NCBI GenBank assembly: GCA_020831625.1
Contig: JAFIGD010000002.1
Coordinates: 124,001-188,000, forward strand
Reading direction: 5' to 3'
Length of the DNA stretch: 64,000 nt
DNA from: Verrucomicrobiota bacterium
Lineage (GTDB): Bacteria > Verrucomicrobiota > Kiritimatiellia > SS1-B-03-39 > UBA6053
The notes under the pieces are model-generated. The model was not told the origin of the DNA. It saw only the letters and a program-made list of their open reading frames with translations, and searched no databases. Position numbers and translations under genes: made by a program. This document shows positions 1-10,242 of this stretch, one piece after another; within the stretch, counting starts at the first letter, position 1, and every line of letters begins with the position of its first letter.

Positions 1-2
1 TG

Positions 3-656
3 CGGGTGCGGGGCGGCGGAGAGTTGGGGCAGTTGCTGGCGGCGCCGGGCGATAAGCCGGTCGGCATGTTGTGTCCGTCGGATTTCGCGGCGCGTCAGGT
101 GATCCAGGCGGCGGAGCGGGCGGGAGTCGCGGTGCCGGAGGCGTTGGGGGTGTTGGGGATTGGCGACCGGTTTCTGGACCGGATCGCGGTGGAGCGGGGG
201 ATCAGTTCCATTCCCCTGCCGCATCAGGCGCTGGGGCGCGGGGCGGGGGAGCTGTTGCGGGAGCTGATGCGGGGCAAGGCTCCCCGGCAGATTCAGGTCG
301 TGCCCGGCGAGGTGGTGGCCAGAGAGACCACGCTGAGGGACAGTCATCCCCGGGCCCTGGTGGTGCGGGTGGAGGGGGTGTTTCGCCGGAATCTGGCCGA
401 TCCGCCGGATTTGGACGCGTTGTCGCGGCGGGTGGGCATGTCGCGGCGGGCCTTTGAACGGGCATTCCGGGACCAGTCGGGCACGACGCCGTACCAATTT
501 TTCCTGGGGATGCGGCTGGAGGAGAGTCAGCGGCTGCTGCGGGAAACCGATTGGACGGTCACGCGGATCGGGGAGCGGGTCGGGTATGCGGAGCCGTCGC
601 GGTTCAGCGCGTTTTTCAAGCGGATGACCGGCATGAGCCCGACGGAATGGCGCGGC

Positions 657-680
<24 letters not shown>
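3..680 (+). CDS. AraC-family transcriptional regulator with LacI-like sensor domain (5' truncated by window edge)
   Basis: The reading frame is open at the left edge, so the true start lies upstream. The visible N-terminal half resembles the end of a LacI/periplasmic-binding sensor (pattern CPSDFAARQVIQAAERAG, then GIGD...IS). After a linker come two helix-turn-helix motifs of an AraC/XylS DNA-binding domain (RRVGMSRRAFERAFR, then ERVGYAEPSRFSAFFKRMTG). This XylR-like architecture usually senses sugars and controls neighbouring carbohydrate genes. Its 3' end overlaps the convergent GH28 gene by 24 bp, so control of that gene is a reasonable inference but not shown. Confidence 0.85.
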
Positions 681-2035
<1,355 letters not shown>

Positions 2036-2115
2036 TGTTAATTAGCGGATTCCGGGAGGAAGGAAAAGGAAGAATGGTCCGTTAAAACTTGGGAAATTCC
2101 ATACTGGCAAAAGGA

Positions 2116-2144
2116 TTGACTTTCCGCTATGGAAGGTGTTCTAC
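2116..2144 (+). promoter_or_regulatory. Putative sigma70-like promoter for the phosphoesterase gene
   Basis: TTGACT (2116-2121) is followed after 17 bp by TTCTAC (2139-2144), about 24 bp before the chosen ATG at 2168. The -35 is good and the -10 is weak. Confidence 0.35.
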
Positions 2145-2167
2145 ATTCACTCTCATTTAACAAGCCT

Positions 2168-2890
2168 ATGAAATACGCGATCCTTGGAGATATTCACGCA
2201 AATCTGGAAGCCCTGGAAACGGTGCTGGAGGATGCTGAAAAACAGAAATGCACTCATTACCTCAGTATTGGGGATGTTATCGGATACAACGCCAATCCCC
2301 GGGAATGTCTGGAGAAGGTGCAGGCGATGGAGTGCCCGGTGGTGATGGGAAACCATGATTTTTACGGGTCGCGGGAGGATGAACTGATCGGTTTTCATCC
2401 GATGGCGGCGGAGGTGATGAACTGGACGCGCAATCAGATTTCCGACGAGCAGAAGGAATGGCTGCGGGCGCTTCCGTACTCCCGCCGGGTGGAAACCTTC
2501 ACCATTGTGCACAGCACCCTGGACAACCCCAATAAGTGGGGGTACGTGCTGGACCGCTACGATGCCGAGGCGAACTTCAATTATCAGACAACCTCGGTTT
2601 GTTTTTATGGCCATACGCACATTCCGATCGCGTTTGAAAAGGGGGATGAGATCCGTTCGGGCCTCTATTCCAAGATCAAAATCAAGACCGGCAGGAAATA
2701 CTTCATCAATGTGGGAAGCGTGGGGCAGCCGCGGGACGGGGATCCGCGGGCGGCCTATGTGATTTATGACATGCTGAATAACATTATTGAGTTGCGGCGG
2801 CTTGAATATGACATCAAAGTGACGCAGCAGAAAATTCTGGACGCGGGCATGCCAAATAAAATCGCGGCGCGCCTGGCCAACGGTCGGTAA
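2168..2890 (+). CDS. Calcineurin-like metallophosphoesterase
   Basis: The 240-residue protein carries the dinuclear-metal motifs of the calcineurin-like phosphoesterase superfamily in order: GDIHAN at the N-terminus, GDVIGYNANP, GNHD and GHTH, followed by NVGSVGQPRDGDP. This layout is that of the YfcE/MJ0936-like cytosolic phosphodiesterases. The ATG at 2168 is chosen because MKYAILGDIH begins directly at the first beta strand. An upstream in-frame ATG at 2129 would add 13 residues with no family counterpart and would fall within the predicted promoter. The substrate cannot be told from the sequence. Confidence 0.85.
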   Translation: MKYAILGDIHANLEALETVLEDAEKQKCTHYLSIGDVIGYNANPRECLEKVQAMECPVVMGNHDFYGSREDELIGFHPMAAEVMNWTRNQISDEQKEWLRALPYSRRVETFTIVHSTLDNPNKWGYVLDRYDAEANFNYQTTSVCFYGHTHIPIAFEKGDEIRSGLYSKIKIKTGRKYFINVGSVGQPRDGDPRAAYVIYDMLNNIIELRRLEYDIKVTQQKILDAGMPNKIAARLANGR

Positions 2891-2895
2891 CCTTT

Positions 2896-3690
2896 ATGAA
2901 AAAACTGTCGCTTCTGTTTCTCACGGGGATGTTTCTGACGCCGCTCGCGGCGCAGGTGGATATTTCCGCCACGGTCTTCAACCGGATTTTTCTGTTGCAG
3001 GAGTCGATTCCGCTCACATTCACGATCGAAAACAACAGCGGCGAAACCCTGCGCCTGGGCGGGGAGGATTCCAACGGAATTCTGCGGTTTTCGCTGACAA
3101 ATCTTCGTTTGCAACTGGTCCGCCGCACCGGCGTGCCGATCCTGGAGGAGCCCTGGGTGATTCCCAGCGGCACCCGCTCAACCCGGGAGTTTGATTTGGC
3201 GGATCTGTTTCAATTCTCATCGGCCGAGAGTTACCGCGCCAATATTGTTCTTTACGCGTTTGATGACGCCTGGGAAATCCCCACTTACCGCTTTGAGCTG
3301 GTGAACGGTCAGTTGATCGAACGGATCCGCCGCCGGAATCTGGACCGCAGTTTTCATTTGCGCAAAATCAACCGCAAGAATGCCAACGAACTGCTTCTGC
3401 AGGTAAAAAACTTTCAGGAGACCCGGATTCTGGGCACCTATGAGCTGGATCAGGTGCTGATGTTCTTTCCGCCGGAAATGCGGATCGATTCCCAGGGGTT
3501 TATTCATATTCTCTTTTACAAATATGCCGAGCTGATGGTGTACGCCCGTTTCAGTCCCGCCGGTGATCCGCTTGTGCTGGAATATATCCACCCGATGCGG
3601 CAGCGGCCCACCCTGGTTGCGCATGAGGAATATGGATTCTGGGTTCCGGATGGCCGGGTGCTGGAGCGCGAACCGGAGGGGCAGCGGTAA
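2896..3690 (+). CDS. Secreted protein of unknown function
   Basis: The 264-residue protein opens with a clear Sec signal peptide (MKKLSLLFLTGMFLTPLAAQ), with cleavage likely after Ala-Ala. The next stretch (ISATVFNRIFLLQESIPLTFTIENNSGETLRL) looks like a beta-sandwich of the kind found in BsuPI-like or other Ig-fold domains, but I cannot assign a family. The rest is mixed beta and charged, with no catalytic motif I recognise. It starts 5 bp after the phosphoesterase stop, so the two are probably co-transcribed. A periplasmic location is likely. Confidence 0.6.
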   Translation: MKKLSLLFLTGMFLTPLAAQVDISATVFNRIFLLQESIPLTFTIENNSGETLRLGGEDSNGILRFSLTNLRLQLVRRTGVPILEEPWVIPSGTRSTREFDLADLFQFSSAESYRANIVLYAFDDAWEIPTYRFELVNGQLIERIRRRNLDRSFHLRKINRKNANELLLQVKNFQETRILGTYELDQVLMFFPPEMRIDSQGFIHILFYKYAELMVYARFSPAGDPLVLEYIHPMRQRPTLVAHEEYGFWVPDGRVLEREPEGQR

Positions 3691-3706
3691 GCTGTTCGCG
3701 AAAACA

Positions 3707-4225
3707 ATGCACAGCACGCTGATCTTGTCGATTTTAGGACCGGACCGTCCGGGGATTGTGGAGGATGTCGCCTCCTTCGTCCGGGAAATGGACGGAAACT
3801 GGCTCGAGAGCCGCTTAACCCGGCTGGCGGGTCAGTTTGCGGGCATCGTTCAGTTTTCGCTCCCGGCGGAACGTGAGCCGGCGTTCCGGGAGCGGCTGCC
3901 GGCGTTTGAAGAGGCATCATCCCTGCAGTGCCTGGTTGGGCGCGGCGGGGAGGGGGATGCGCCTGCGGGCCGCTGTTTCACCTTGGAGTGCGTGGGGCAG
4001 GACCGTTCGGGAATTGTTCACGCAATCACAGATGTGCTGGCTGGATTCGGGGTGAATGTGGAGTCGTTCAGTTCCGAATGCTCCAGCGCGCCGATGTCGG
4101 GCGAAACCCTCTTCCATGCGACCTTGAAGGTGCGGGTGCCGGACCGTCTGGATTTGGCGGGCCTGGAGCAGCGCTTGACGGAAATCGGGGACGAGTTGAT
4201 GCTCGATGTGTCTTTTGAGGAATAG
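3707..4225 (+). CDS. Double-ACT-domain protein, GcvR-like
   Basis: Two ACT-type modules are visible. The first begins at the N-terminus (STLILSILGPDRPGIVEDVASFVRE). The second begins near residue 90 (CFTLECVGQDRSGIVHAITDVLAGFGVNVESF). The repeated G/Q-x-DR-x-GIV pattern is the ligand-binding loop of ACT domains in GcvR, the glycine-cleavage regulator, and related proteins. At 172 residues it matches that family's length. The ATG at 3707 is used because an upstream start would overlap the preceding secreted-protein gene. It probably acts as a small-molecule-responsive regulator in the cytosol; the target is unknown. Confidence 0.75.
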   Translation: MHSTLILSILGPDRPGIVEDVASFVREMDGNWLESRLTRLAGQFAGIVQFSLPAEREPAFRERLPAFEEASSLQCLVGRGGEGDAPAGRCFTLECVGQDRSGIVHAITDVLAGFGVNVESFSSECSSAPMSGETLFHATLKVRVPDRLDLAGLEQRLTEIGDELMLDVSFEE

Positions 4226-4234
4226 GGGACGGAC

Positions 4235-5218
4235 ATGACTTCACATGCGCAGCCGAAAACCTGGTCAAACCGTTTTTACATTTTCTTTACCGGAATCTGT
4301 ATGGGAGCCGCGGATGTGGTGCCGGGGGTTTCGGGCGGGACCATGGCCTTTATCATGGGGGTCTACGAGGACCTGCTGGACGGGATTCATTCGTTCAATC
4401 TGACCCTGGCGCGGCATCTTCTGGCCCGCCGTTTCCGCGAGGCGTTCGCCGCGGTTCCAATACAGTTTCTGGCGCTGCTCGGCGGCGGAATCGTGGTGGC
4501 TATTTTCTCGCTGGCCAAGGGAATCAAGCATTTGTACGATAACGAGCAGGTCCTGCTGTTTTCGTTTTTCTTTGGACTGATCCTGGCCTCGATCGCGGTG
4601 CTGGGCCGTTCGGTGCCCTGGAACCGCGCCCGGGCGATCAGCGTGGCCTGCGGGACGCTGACGGGCTATTTGATCGTCACCCTGACCCCGCATCACATGC
4701 CGCAATCGCCTTTGGTTCTTTTCCTGAGCGGGGCGATCGCGATCATGGCGATGATTCTGCCGGGAATTTCGGGGTCGTTTCTGTTGCTGATTCTGGGGCA
4801 GTACGCCTGGGTGCTGGATCAGGCAAATCTGATCCGGGAGGCCCTGAAGGCGGGGGATTTCGGATTGTTGTTCCGGACCGGGCTGGGGGTGCTGCCGCTG
4901 GCACTGGGCGCGGTGGTGGGGCTGCTCGCGTTCGCGCGGCTGCTGCGCTGGATTCTGGCGCGCTGGCACTGGGTGACGGTGGCGGGCCTGATCGGCTTTA
5001 TGGTGGGGTCGCTCCGCAAGATCTGGCCCTGGCGGGAGCCGACCCGGATTGTGGATCTGGGGGAGAAAGAGGTGATTCTGGCGGACCGCATGGTGCTGCC
5101 GGAGCTGGGCGGGGAGCTGGCGGCTGCGGTGGGCCTGGCTCTCGCGGGGTTTGTGCTGATTGTCGCGATTGAAAGCATTCAGCGGCGGAAGCCTGCTGTT
5201 CAGGAGTTGAAGGCATGA
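4235..5218 (+). CDS. DUF368 membrane protein, candidate undecaprenyl-phosphate transporter (PopT family)
   Basis: The signature MGAADVVPGVSGGTMAFIMGVYEDLL close to the N-terminus (split here only by reading length) and the repeat-like MAMILPGISGSFLLLILGQY in mid-protein are diagnostic of DUF368. Members of this family (PopT) have been shown to recycle the C55 lipid carrier undecaprenyl phosphate across the inner membrane. The 327-residue protein has roughly eight to nine hydrophobic segments. Its stop overlaps the thrC start by 4 bp (ATGA), so the two are translationally coupled. No envelope gene lies immediately beside it, so its function here rests on the family alone. Confidence 0.8.
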   Translation: MTSHAQPKTWSNRFYIFFTGICMGAADVVPGVSGGTMAFIMGVYEDLLDGIHSFNLTLARHLLARRFREAFAAVPIQFLALLGGGIVVAIFSLAKGIKHLYDNEQVLLFSFFFGLILASIAVLGRSVPWNRARAISVACGTLTGYLIVTLTPHHMPQSPLVLFLSGAIAIMAMILPGISGSFLLLILGQYAWVLDQANLIREALKAGDFGLLFRTGLGVLPLALGAVVGLLAFARLLRWILARWHWVTVAGLIGFMVGSLRKIWPWREPTRIVDLGEKEVILADRMVLPELGGELAAAVGLALAGFVLIVAIESIQRRKPAVQELKA

Positions 5219-6600
5219 AGTATGTGAGCACACGCGGTCAATCGGAACCGCTTGATTTTACGGACGCGGGGCTGGGCGGACTGGCCACCGACGGCGGCCT
5301 GCTGGTCCCGGACTCGCTCCCGGATCTTTCCGGGGAGCTGGACCGGCTGGCGGAGCTGTCCTATGCGGATCTGGCGTTTGAGCTGTTTTTGCGGTTCACG
5401 GATATCCCGGAGGCGGACCTGCGGGGGCTGGTGGACCGGGCGTATTCGACCTTCCGCCATCCCGACACCGCGCCGACGGTGCCGCTGGGCGACCGCTTTG
5501 TGCTGGAGCTGTTTCACGGTCCGACGCTGGCGTTCAAAGATATGGCCATGCAGTTCTTGGCGCAGTTTTTTGAATATGCCCTGGAGGCGCGGGATGAGCG
5601 GCTGAACATTCTCGGCAGCACCAGCGGCGACACCGGTTCGGCCGCGATTCACGGCGTGCGGGGCAAATCGCGCATCAATATTTTCATGATGCATCCCGAG
5701 GGGCGCACCAGTCCGGTGCAGGCGCTGCAAATGACCTCGGTGCTGGATTCGAATGTCTTCAATCTCGCGGTGGACGGAACCTTCGATGACTGTCAGCGGA
5801 TCATGAAAACACTGTTTGCGGATGTGCCCTTTAAGCGGGAATATCAGTTGGGTGCGGTGAATTCGGTGAACTGGGTGCGGGTGATGGCACAGATTGTGTA
5901 TTATCTGTATTCCGGACTGCGGACGCTGCGGGCCGAAGACGCCTCGGCGGTGCAGTTCAGTGTGCCCACGGGGAATTTCGGGAACATTCTTGCGGGGTTT
6001 TATGCCTCACAGATGGGGTTGCCGGTGAGCCGGCTGATTCTGGCCACCAATGAGAACGATATTCTGGCGCGGTTCATTCAGACCGGCGTGTACGAGCAGG
6101 GACAGGTTGCGCATACGATCAGTCCGTCGATGGACATTCAGGTGGCGAGCAATTTCGAGCGGTTTTTGTATGCCTTGCTGGCGTCGGATCCGGCGGCGAC
6201 GCGGGAGGCCATGGGAACCTTCGGTCAGTCGGGGCGGATGGATTTGCAGACCTGCGGGGCGCATCCGGCGCTGAAACTGTTCGCGGCGCGGCAGATTGAC
6301 ACGGAGCGCACGCTGGCGACGATCCGGGAGGCGGACGCGCGGCACGGCATGCTGCTGGATCCGCACACCGCCGTGGGGGTTGCGGCGGGGGATGATCTGC
6401 GGCTGTCCGGCGATCCGCTGGTGTGTCTGGCCACGGCCCATCCGGCGAAATTCACGGACGCCATTGTGCAGGCGGTGGGGCGCGAGCCGCATCATCCGGT
6501 TCTGGACGCGCTGGCGGATGCGGAAACGCGCTGTGAGCGGATGGCGAACGATGTGGACGCGGTCCGGAACTATATCAAGCAAACCCTGTCATCCTCATGA
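5215..6600 (+). CDS. thrC: Threonine synthase
   Basis: The 461-residue protein is a PLP-dependent enzyme that converts O-phospho-homoserine to threonine. It opens with the typical MKYVSTRGQ...FTDAGLGGLATDGGLLVP. The PLP lysine is Lys108 in HGPTLAFKDMAMQF. The phosphate-binding loop STSGDTGSAAIHG and the later PTGNFGNILAG are both present. This is the long form of the family (GLATDGGLLVP type) found in most Gram-negative bacteria. It overlaps the upstream DUF368 gene and the downstream argJ gene by 4 bp each, forming an amino-acid biosynthesis pair with argJ. Confidence 0.95.
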   Translation: MKYVSTRGQSEPLDFTDAGLGGLATDGGLLVPDSLPDLSGELDRLAELSYADLAFELFLRFTDIPEADLRGLVDRAYSTFRHPDTAPTVPLGDRFVLELFHGPTLAFKDMAMQFLAQFFEYALEARDERLNILGSTSGDTGSAAIHGVRGKSRINIFMMHPEGRTSPVQALQMTSVLDSNVFNLAVDGTFDDCQRIMKTLFADVPFKREYQLGAVNSVNWVRVMAQIVYYLYSGLRTLRAEDASAVQFSVPTGNFGNILAGFYASQMGLPVSRLILATNENDILARFIQTGVYEQGQVAHTISPSMDIQVASNFERFLYALLASDPAATREAMGTFGQSGRMDLQTCGAHPALKLFAARQIDTERTLATIREADARHGMLLDPHTAVGVAAGDDLRLSGDPLVCLATAHPAKFTDAIVQAVGREPHHPVLDALADAETRCERMANDVDAVRNYIKQTLSSS

Positions 6601-7805
6601 AAACACCTGTTTATGAAGAGCGTTGTGATTTGCCGCCGGGTTTCCGCGCGGCGGGCGTACATGCCGGCATCAAGGCGGACGCGTCCAAACCGGACATGGC
6701 GCTGCTGGTGTCGGATGTGCCGGACACTCTGGCGGTCGGCATGTTCACCACCAACAAGGTGAAAGCGGCCCCGGTGCGGCTGGATCAGGCGCGGCTGGCG
6801 AACGGCCGGGCGCGGGCGGTGGTGATCAACAGCGGCAACGCGAACGCCTGCACGGGTCCGCAGGGAGAGCGGGACGCGCTGGAAATGGGGCGTTTGACCG
6901 CCGGGGCGCTTGGGCTTGCGGAGGAGGATGTGCTCGTGTGTTCGACCGGAACCATCGGCAAACCGCTGAATTTGGATCCCATCCGCAAGGGGATCGGCAT
7001 GCTGGCGGAGGGACTGCGTGCGGACGGCGGTCCGGATGCCGCGCAGGCGATTTTGACCACCGACACCCGTCCGAAGATGTGCATGACCCGCATCCCGGTA
7101 GACGGAAAAGAGGTGACCCTTAGCGGTTTTTGCAAGGGGGCGGGCATGATCGAGCCGAATATGGCCACCATGCTGGCGTATATCTGCACCGATGCCGTCG
7201 TGGAGCCTGAGAGCCTGCGGGAGGCGGTGCGGACGGCGGTGAACCAGAGCTTCAACCGTATTTCCATCGACGGCGACACCAGCACCAATGATTCGGTGTT
7301 TGTGTTTGCGAACGGGTCCGCCGGAAACGCGGCGCTGTCGCCGGAGCATCCGGACTGGTCGCTGTTTCAGACGGCGCTCAACGGGGTGATCTTTGATTTG
7401 GCGATGAAGATTGTGTGGGACGGGGAGGGGATGACCAAATTCATTGAGCTGCGGGCCAAAGGCGCGGTGTCGGATGCGGAGGCGGACAAAGCCCTGCGGG
7501 CGGTGGCGAATTCGTTTTTGGTGAAAACCGGATGGGCGGGCACCTATCCGGTCTGGGGCCGAATCGCGGATGTGCTGGGCTATTGCGGAGTGGAGATTGA
7601 TCCCGACGCGATGGGCATTGAGTATAACGCGATTCCGGTGATGCGCGGCGGCATGTCGGCGGGCACGCCCAAAGAGACGCTGGACGCGGTGATTTCCGAA
7701 AACCGCTACACGATTACAGTGGACCTCGGCACCGGCGGATCCGGGACCGCGGTGCTGTACACCTGCGACTGCACGGAGGAATATGTGCGCATCAACATGT
7801 TTTAA
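6597..7805 (+). CDS. argJ: Bifunctional glutamate N-acetyltransferase / ornithine acetyltransferase
   Basis: ArgJ recycles the acetyl group between N-acetylornithine and glutamate in arginine synthesis. The 402-residue protein carries the self-processing site EPNMATML. Cleavage is expected between Ala190 and Thr191, which yields alpha and beta chains and exposes the nucleophile Thr191. Other family blocks are NSGNANACTG, STGTIG and the late SSRNRYTI-like element (here SENRYTITVDLG). It starts inside the thrC stop (ATGA). Whether it is mono- or bifunctional cannot be decided from the sequence. Confidence 0.95.
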   Translation: MKTPVYEERCDLPPGFRAAGVHAGIKADASKPDMALLVSDVPDTLAVGMFTTNKVKAAPVRLDQARLANGRARAVVINSGNANACTGPQGERDALEMGRLTAGALGLAEEDVLVCSTGTIGKPLNLDPIRKGIGMLAEGLRADGGPDAAQAILTTDTRPKMCMTRIPVDGKEVTLSGFCKGAGMIEPNMATMLAYICTDAVVEPESLREAVRTAVNQSFNRISIDGDTSTNDSVFVFANGSAGNAALSPEHPDWSLFQTALNGVIFDLAMKIVWDGEGMTKFIELRAKGAVSDAEADKALRAVANSFLVKTGWAGTYPVWGRIADVLGYCGVEIDPDAMGIEYNAIPVMRGGMSAGTPKETLDAVISENRYTITVDLGTGGSGTAVLYTCDCTEEYVRINMF

Positions 7806-7876
7806 CCCTCTGTCTGACTTTGCCCCCCCGCCTCAAAACACTTGAATTTCCCGGGGAAACCTCTAACGCCTCTGCA

Positions 7877-8236
7877 ATGACCAATTTCCCCACCTCTCTT
7901 GTTGTGTCCGTGAATGTGCTTCGTGAACGTCTTGCGGATGATATCCGTATCCTGAATGTGCATGATGTGTCGACCGTGACTTCGTATTTCCTGCTGGCCA
8001 CCGCCAGCGGGATTCCGCACATCCGCGCGCTGACCGATGAGTTGGACGGGGAGTGCAAGTCGAATAAAATCCGCCACCGCCGCAAGGGCGGTTCGCCGGA
8101 AAGCGGGTGGATGGTCATGGATTTCGGGAATGTGGTGGTGCACATCATGACCCGTGAGCACCGGGAGTTTTACGCGCTGGAGCAGTTGTGGAGTGACGCG
8201 AAAACGGTGGATCCGGCGGAGGTCGCTCCGGAGTAA
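7877..8236 (+). CDS. rsfS: Ribosomal silencing factor RsfS
   Basis: The 119-residue protein matches RsfS/Iojap, which binds ribosomal protein L14 and blocks 50S-30S joining in starvation. Typical elements are the ILNVHDVSTVTSYFLLATASGIPHIRALTDEL region, the ESGWMVMDFGNVVVHIM strand, and REFYALEQLW near the end. The ATG at 7877 is preferred. A TTG at 7820 would add 19 residues with no family counterpart. It is followed 5 bp downstream by rlmH, the gene order seen in many bacteria (rsfS-rlmH). Confidence 0.9.
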   Translation: MTNFPTSLVVSVNVLRERLADDIRILNVHDVSTVTSYFLLATASGIPHIRALTDELDGECKSNKIRHRRKGGSPESGWMVMDFGNVVVHIMTREHREFYALEQLWSDAKTVDPAEVAPE

Positions 8237-8241
8237 GCCAA

Positions 8242-8673
8242 ATGAAGTGGCGGATCATCACCACCGGGAAACCGTCCTTTGTCTGGTCGAGGGACGCGGC
8301 GGGGGAATATGAAAAACGGATCCGGCGGTTTACGGCGCTTTCGGTGGTGAGTTTGAAGGCCGGCTCCGATGTGGCCGCCTACCAAAAGGCCTCGGAGGGC
8401 TGTTTCCGGATCGCGCTGGATGAGCGGGGGCTTTCGCTGAACACTCTGGCGCTGTATGACCGGGTGATGGCATGGGAGCAGGAGGGCACGAAAGAGGTGT
8501 CGGTCTGGATTGGCGGCTCCGACGGATTCGGGGAGGCGGTGAAACCGCATGTGGATTTGACGCTGCGGCTGGGGGATTTCACACTGATGCATGAATTGGC
8601 GCTGGTGGTTTGGCTGGAGCAGGTGTACCGTGTGTACACGCTGAAAGAAAATATCCCGTACCACCGACCATGA
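8242..8673 (+). CDS. rlmH: 23S rRNA (pseudouridine1915-N3)-methyltransferase RlmH
   Basis: This 143-residue SPOUT methyltransferase modifies pseudouridine 1915 in helix 69 of 23S rRNA. The SAM-binding knot motif IGGSDGFGEAV is present, as is the C-terminal hallmark EQVYRVYTLKENIPYHR. The N-terminus is slightly unusual (MKWRIITTGKPSFVWS in place of the common MKI-type start), but length and fold motifs agree with the family. It sits directly downstream of rsfS, and its stop overlaps the next start (ATGA). Confidence 0.93.
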   Translation: MKWRIITTGKPSFVWSRDAAGEYEKRIRRFTALSVVSLKAGSDVAAYQKASEGCFRIALDERGLSLNTLALYDRVMAWEQEGTKEVSVWIGGSDGFGEAVKPHVDLTLRLGDFTLMHELALVVWLEQVYRVYTLKENIPYHRP

Positions 8674-9548
8674 ATGTCACCAATCTTTTGCAGACCGCCG
8701 TGATGGCGGGGTTGAGTCTGTTGGAACCCGAGGCGGCGTTCCATCCGGAGCCGGTCGGCCGCATCGAGGCGGTGGAAGTGGAGGAGTCCTCGGGACTGGC
8801 GAACTCGCGTCAACATCCGGGGCTGTGGTGGACGCACAACGACAGCGGGCACACGAATCATCTTTTTCCGATGTCGGACTCCGGCGCGGTGTTGGGGCCG
8901 CCCGTTGAAATCGAGGGCGCGGTGAATGTGGACTGGGAGGATATTTCCGCGGATGACCGGGGACAGTTGTGGATTTCGGATCTGGGGAACAACCGCAACC
9001 GGCGGCGGGATCTGAAGGTGTACGTGATCGATGAGCCGCTGCCGGTGGAGGGCGTGTTCCCGGAATCGGTTCCGGTGAAGCGGGTGTTGCGGATGCGGTA
9101 TCCGGATCAGGACGCGTTTCCGCCGGAGAAACGGAATTTTGATTCCGAGGGGATTTTTGTGCGGGATCAGATCCTGTATGTGCTCACCAAACACCGTTCG
9201 GATGCGGACACGAAGCTGTACCGCCTGGCGGATGACGGCGGGGACGCGGAGCAGGTGCTGGAGTATATCCAGACCTTTCCGGAGATCGGGATGGTGACCG
9301 GCGCGGCGCTGCATCCCGACGGGCGGCGGCTGGCGGTGCTGACCTACACCGGGGTGTGGCTTTTTGAAACCGACGGACAAACAGAGCGGTTCCTGTCCGG
9401 GCGCATCTCCAACGTGCTCACCGCCTTGCGCGCCTGGGGGCAGGTGGAGGGAATCGACTGGCTGGACGATGAAACCCTGCTGATCTCAAACGAACAGCGG
9501 GACCTGTTCCGCATTCCGCTAAAGGTGCTGACCCTGGCGGGAGAATAA
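8670..9548 (+). CDS. Beta-propeller-like protein of unknown function
   Basis: The 292-residue protein starts at the ATG that overlaps the rlmH stop by 4 bp. It contains regularly spaced strands with Trp and Asp-Gly turns (LWWTHNDSGHTNHLFPMSD, LWISDLGNNRNRRRDLKVYVI, LYVLTKHRSDADTKLYRL, LAVLTYTGVWLFE). This suggests a beta-propeller or esterase-like phytase-type fold. The N-terminus (NLLQTAVMAGLSLLEPEAAF) is only weakly hydrophobic, so secretion is uncertain. I do not recognise the function. Coupling to rlmH is positional only. Confidence 0.6.
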   Translation: MNVTNLLQTAVMAGLSLLEPEAAFHPEPVGRIEAVEVEESSGLANSRQHPGLWWTHNDSGHTNHLFPMSDSGAVLGPPVEIEGAVNVDWEDISADDRGQLWISDLGNNRNRRRDLKVYVIDEPLPVEGVFPESVPVKRVLRMRYPDQDAFPPEKRNFDSEGIFVRDQILYVLTKHRSDADTKLYRLADDGGDAEQVLEYIQTFPEIGMVTGAALHPDGRRLAVLTYTGVWLFETDGQTERFLSGRISNVLTALRAWGQVEGIDWLDDETLLISNEQRDLFRIPLKVLTLAGE

Positions 9549-9550
9549 TG

Positions 9551-9627
9551 AACCACGGATAGCCCTGCCGGACCACGGATAAAGACGGGGACAAACCAAG
9601 GATGGCTTACGCCGGACCACGGATGGT
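9551..9627. repeat. Degenerate ACCACGGAT repeat cluster
   Basis: Three spaced copies of ACCACGGAT and one CCAAGGATGG occur just after the stop of the propeller-like gene. The same dispersed motif recurs at about 46978, 47042 and 62392. Confidence 0.8.
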
Positions 9628-9628
9628 A

Positions 9629-9669
9629 TTGTAAAATAACATGTTGTAAAATAACAGGTATTTTAAAGA
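9629..9669. repeat. Direct repeat TTGTAAAATAACA x2 and a palindromic element shared with position 21677
   Basis: TTGTAAAATAACA occurs at 9629-9641 and 9644-9656. The segment 9647-9669 is identical to 21677-21699 and contains a perfect 7-bp inverted repeat, TAAAATA-ACAGG-TATTTTA. Both copies lie upstream of plus-strand genes. Confidence 0.75.
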
Positions 9670-9724
9670 TCCTTGGCCGCCCGGGGACAGGGTCTATTCC
9701 TGTTTTGGGTGTGGCGGGACGTTG

Positions 9725-9741
9725 ACAACACAAGATGTTGT
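9725..9741. promoter_or_regulatory. Inverted repeat in the nrdR promoter, NrdR-box-like
   Basis: ACAACA-CAAGA-TGTTGT lies about 46 bp before the nrdR ATG. Its core ACACAAGATGTTGT loosely resembles the palindromic NrdR box (ACACWATATATWGTGT), which suggests autoregulation. The match is imperfect. Confidence 0.35.
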
Positions 9742-9786
9742 ATGGTAGGGAGGTGAAGCACATATTTTACACGATTTAGAGACTTT

Positions 9787-10242
9787 ATGAAATGTCCCAA
9801 GTGTCAGGAACTCGAAGACAAGGTGATTGACAGCCGGCTGATCCGCGAGGGTGAGGTGATTCGGCGGCGTCGGTTGTGTCTGGCCTGCGGGTATCGGTAT
9901 ACGACGTATGAGGAGGTGGTGCGGTCGGGGTTGCGGGTGATTAAGCGGAGCGGGATCACCGAGGAGTTCAAGCGGAGCAAGATTCAGGTGGGGATTCAGA
10001 AGTCCTGTGAGAAGCGTCCGGTCTCTGAGGATCAGATTAACGCGGCGGTGGATCAGATTGTGAAGGAGCTGGAGACGGAATACGAGAAGGAGGTGCCGAG
10101 CATGGAGATTGGCAACAAGATCATGCGGCATCTGGAGCACTTGGACGAGGTGGCGTTTGTGCGCTTCGCGAGTGTGTATCGCCGGTATCGCGATATCAAT
10201 CAGTTCCTGAGTGAAGTGGAAAGTCTGATCGAGCGGGAGTAG
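9787..10242 (+). CDS. nrdR: Transcriptional repressor NrdR
   Basis: NrdR represses ribonucleotide reductase genes in response to dATP/ATP. The 151-residue protein begins with the zinc ribbon MKCPKC...CLACGYRY, with four cysteines in two CxxC pairs. An ATP-cone domain follows (VIKRSGITEEFKRSKIQVGIQKSCEKRPVS...) and ends FVRFASVYRRYRDINQF. Length and motif order match the family exactly. No ribonucleotide reductase gene is in the window. The next gene starts 5 bp after the stop. Confidence 0.96.
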   Translation: MKCPKCQELEDKVIDSRLIREGEVIRRRRLCLACGYRYTTYEEVVRSGLRVIKRSGITEEFKRSKIQVGIQKSCEKRPVSEDQINAAVDQIVKELETEYEKEVPSMEIGNKIMRHLEHLDEVAFVRFASVYRRYRDINQFLSEVESLIERE

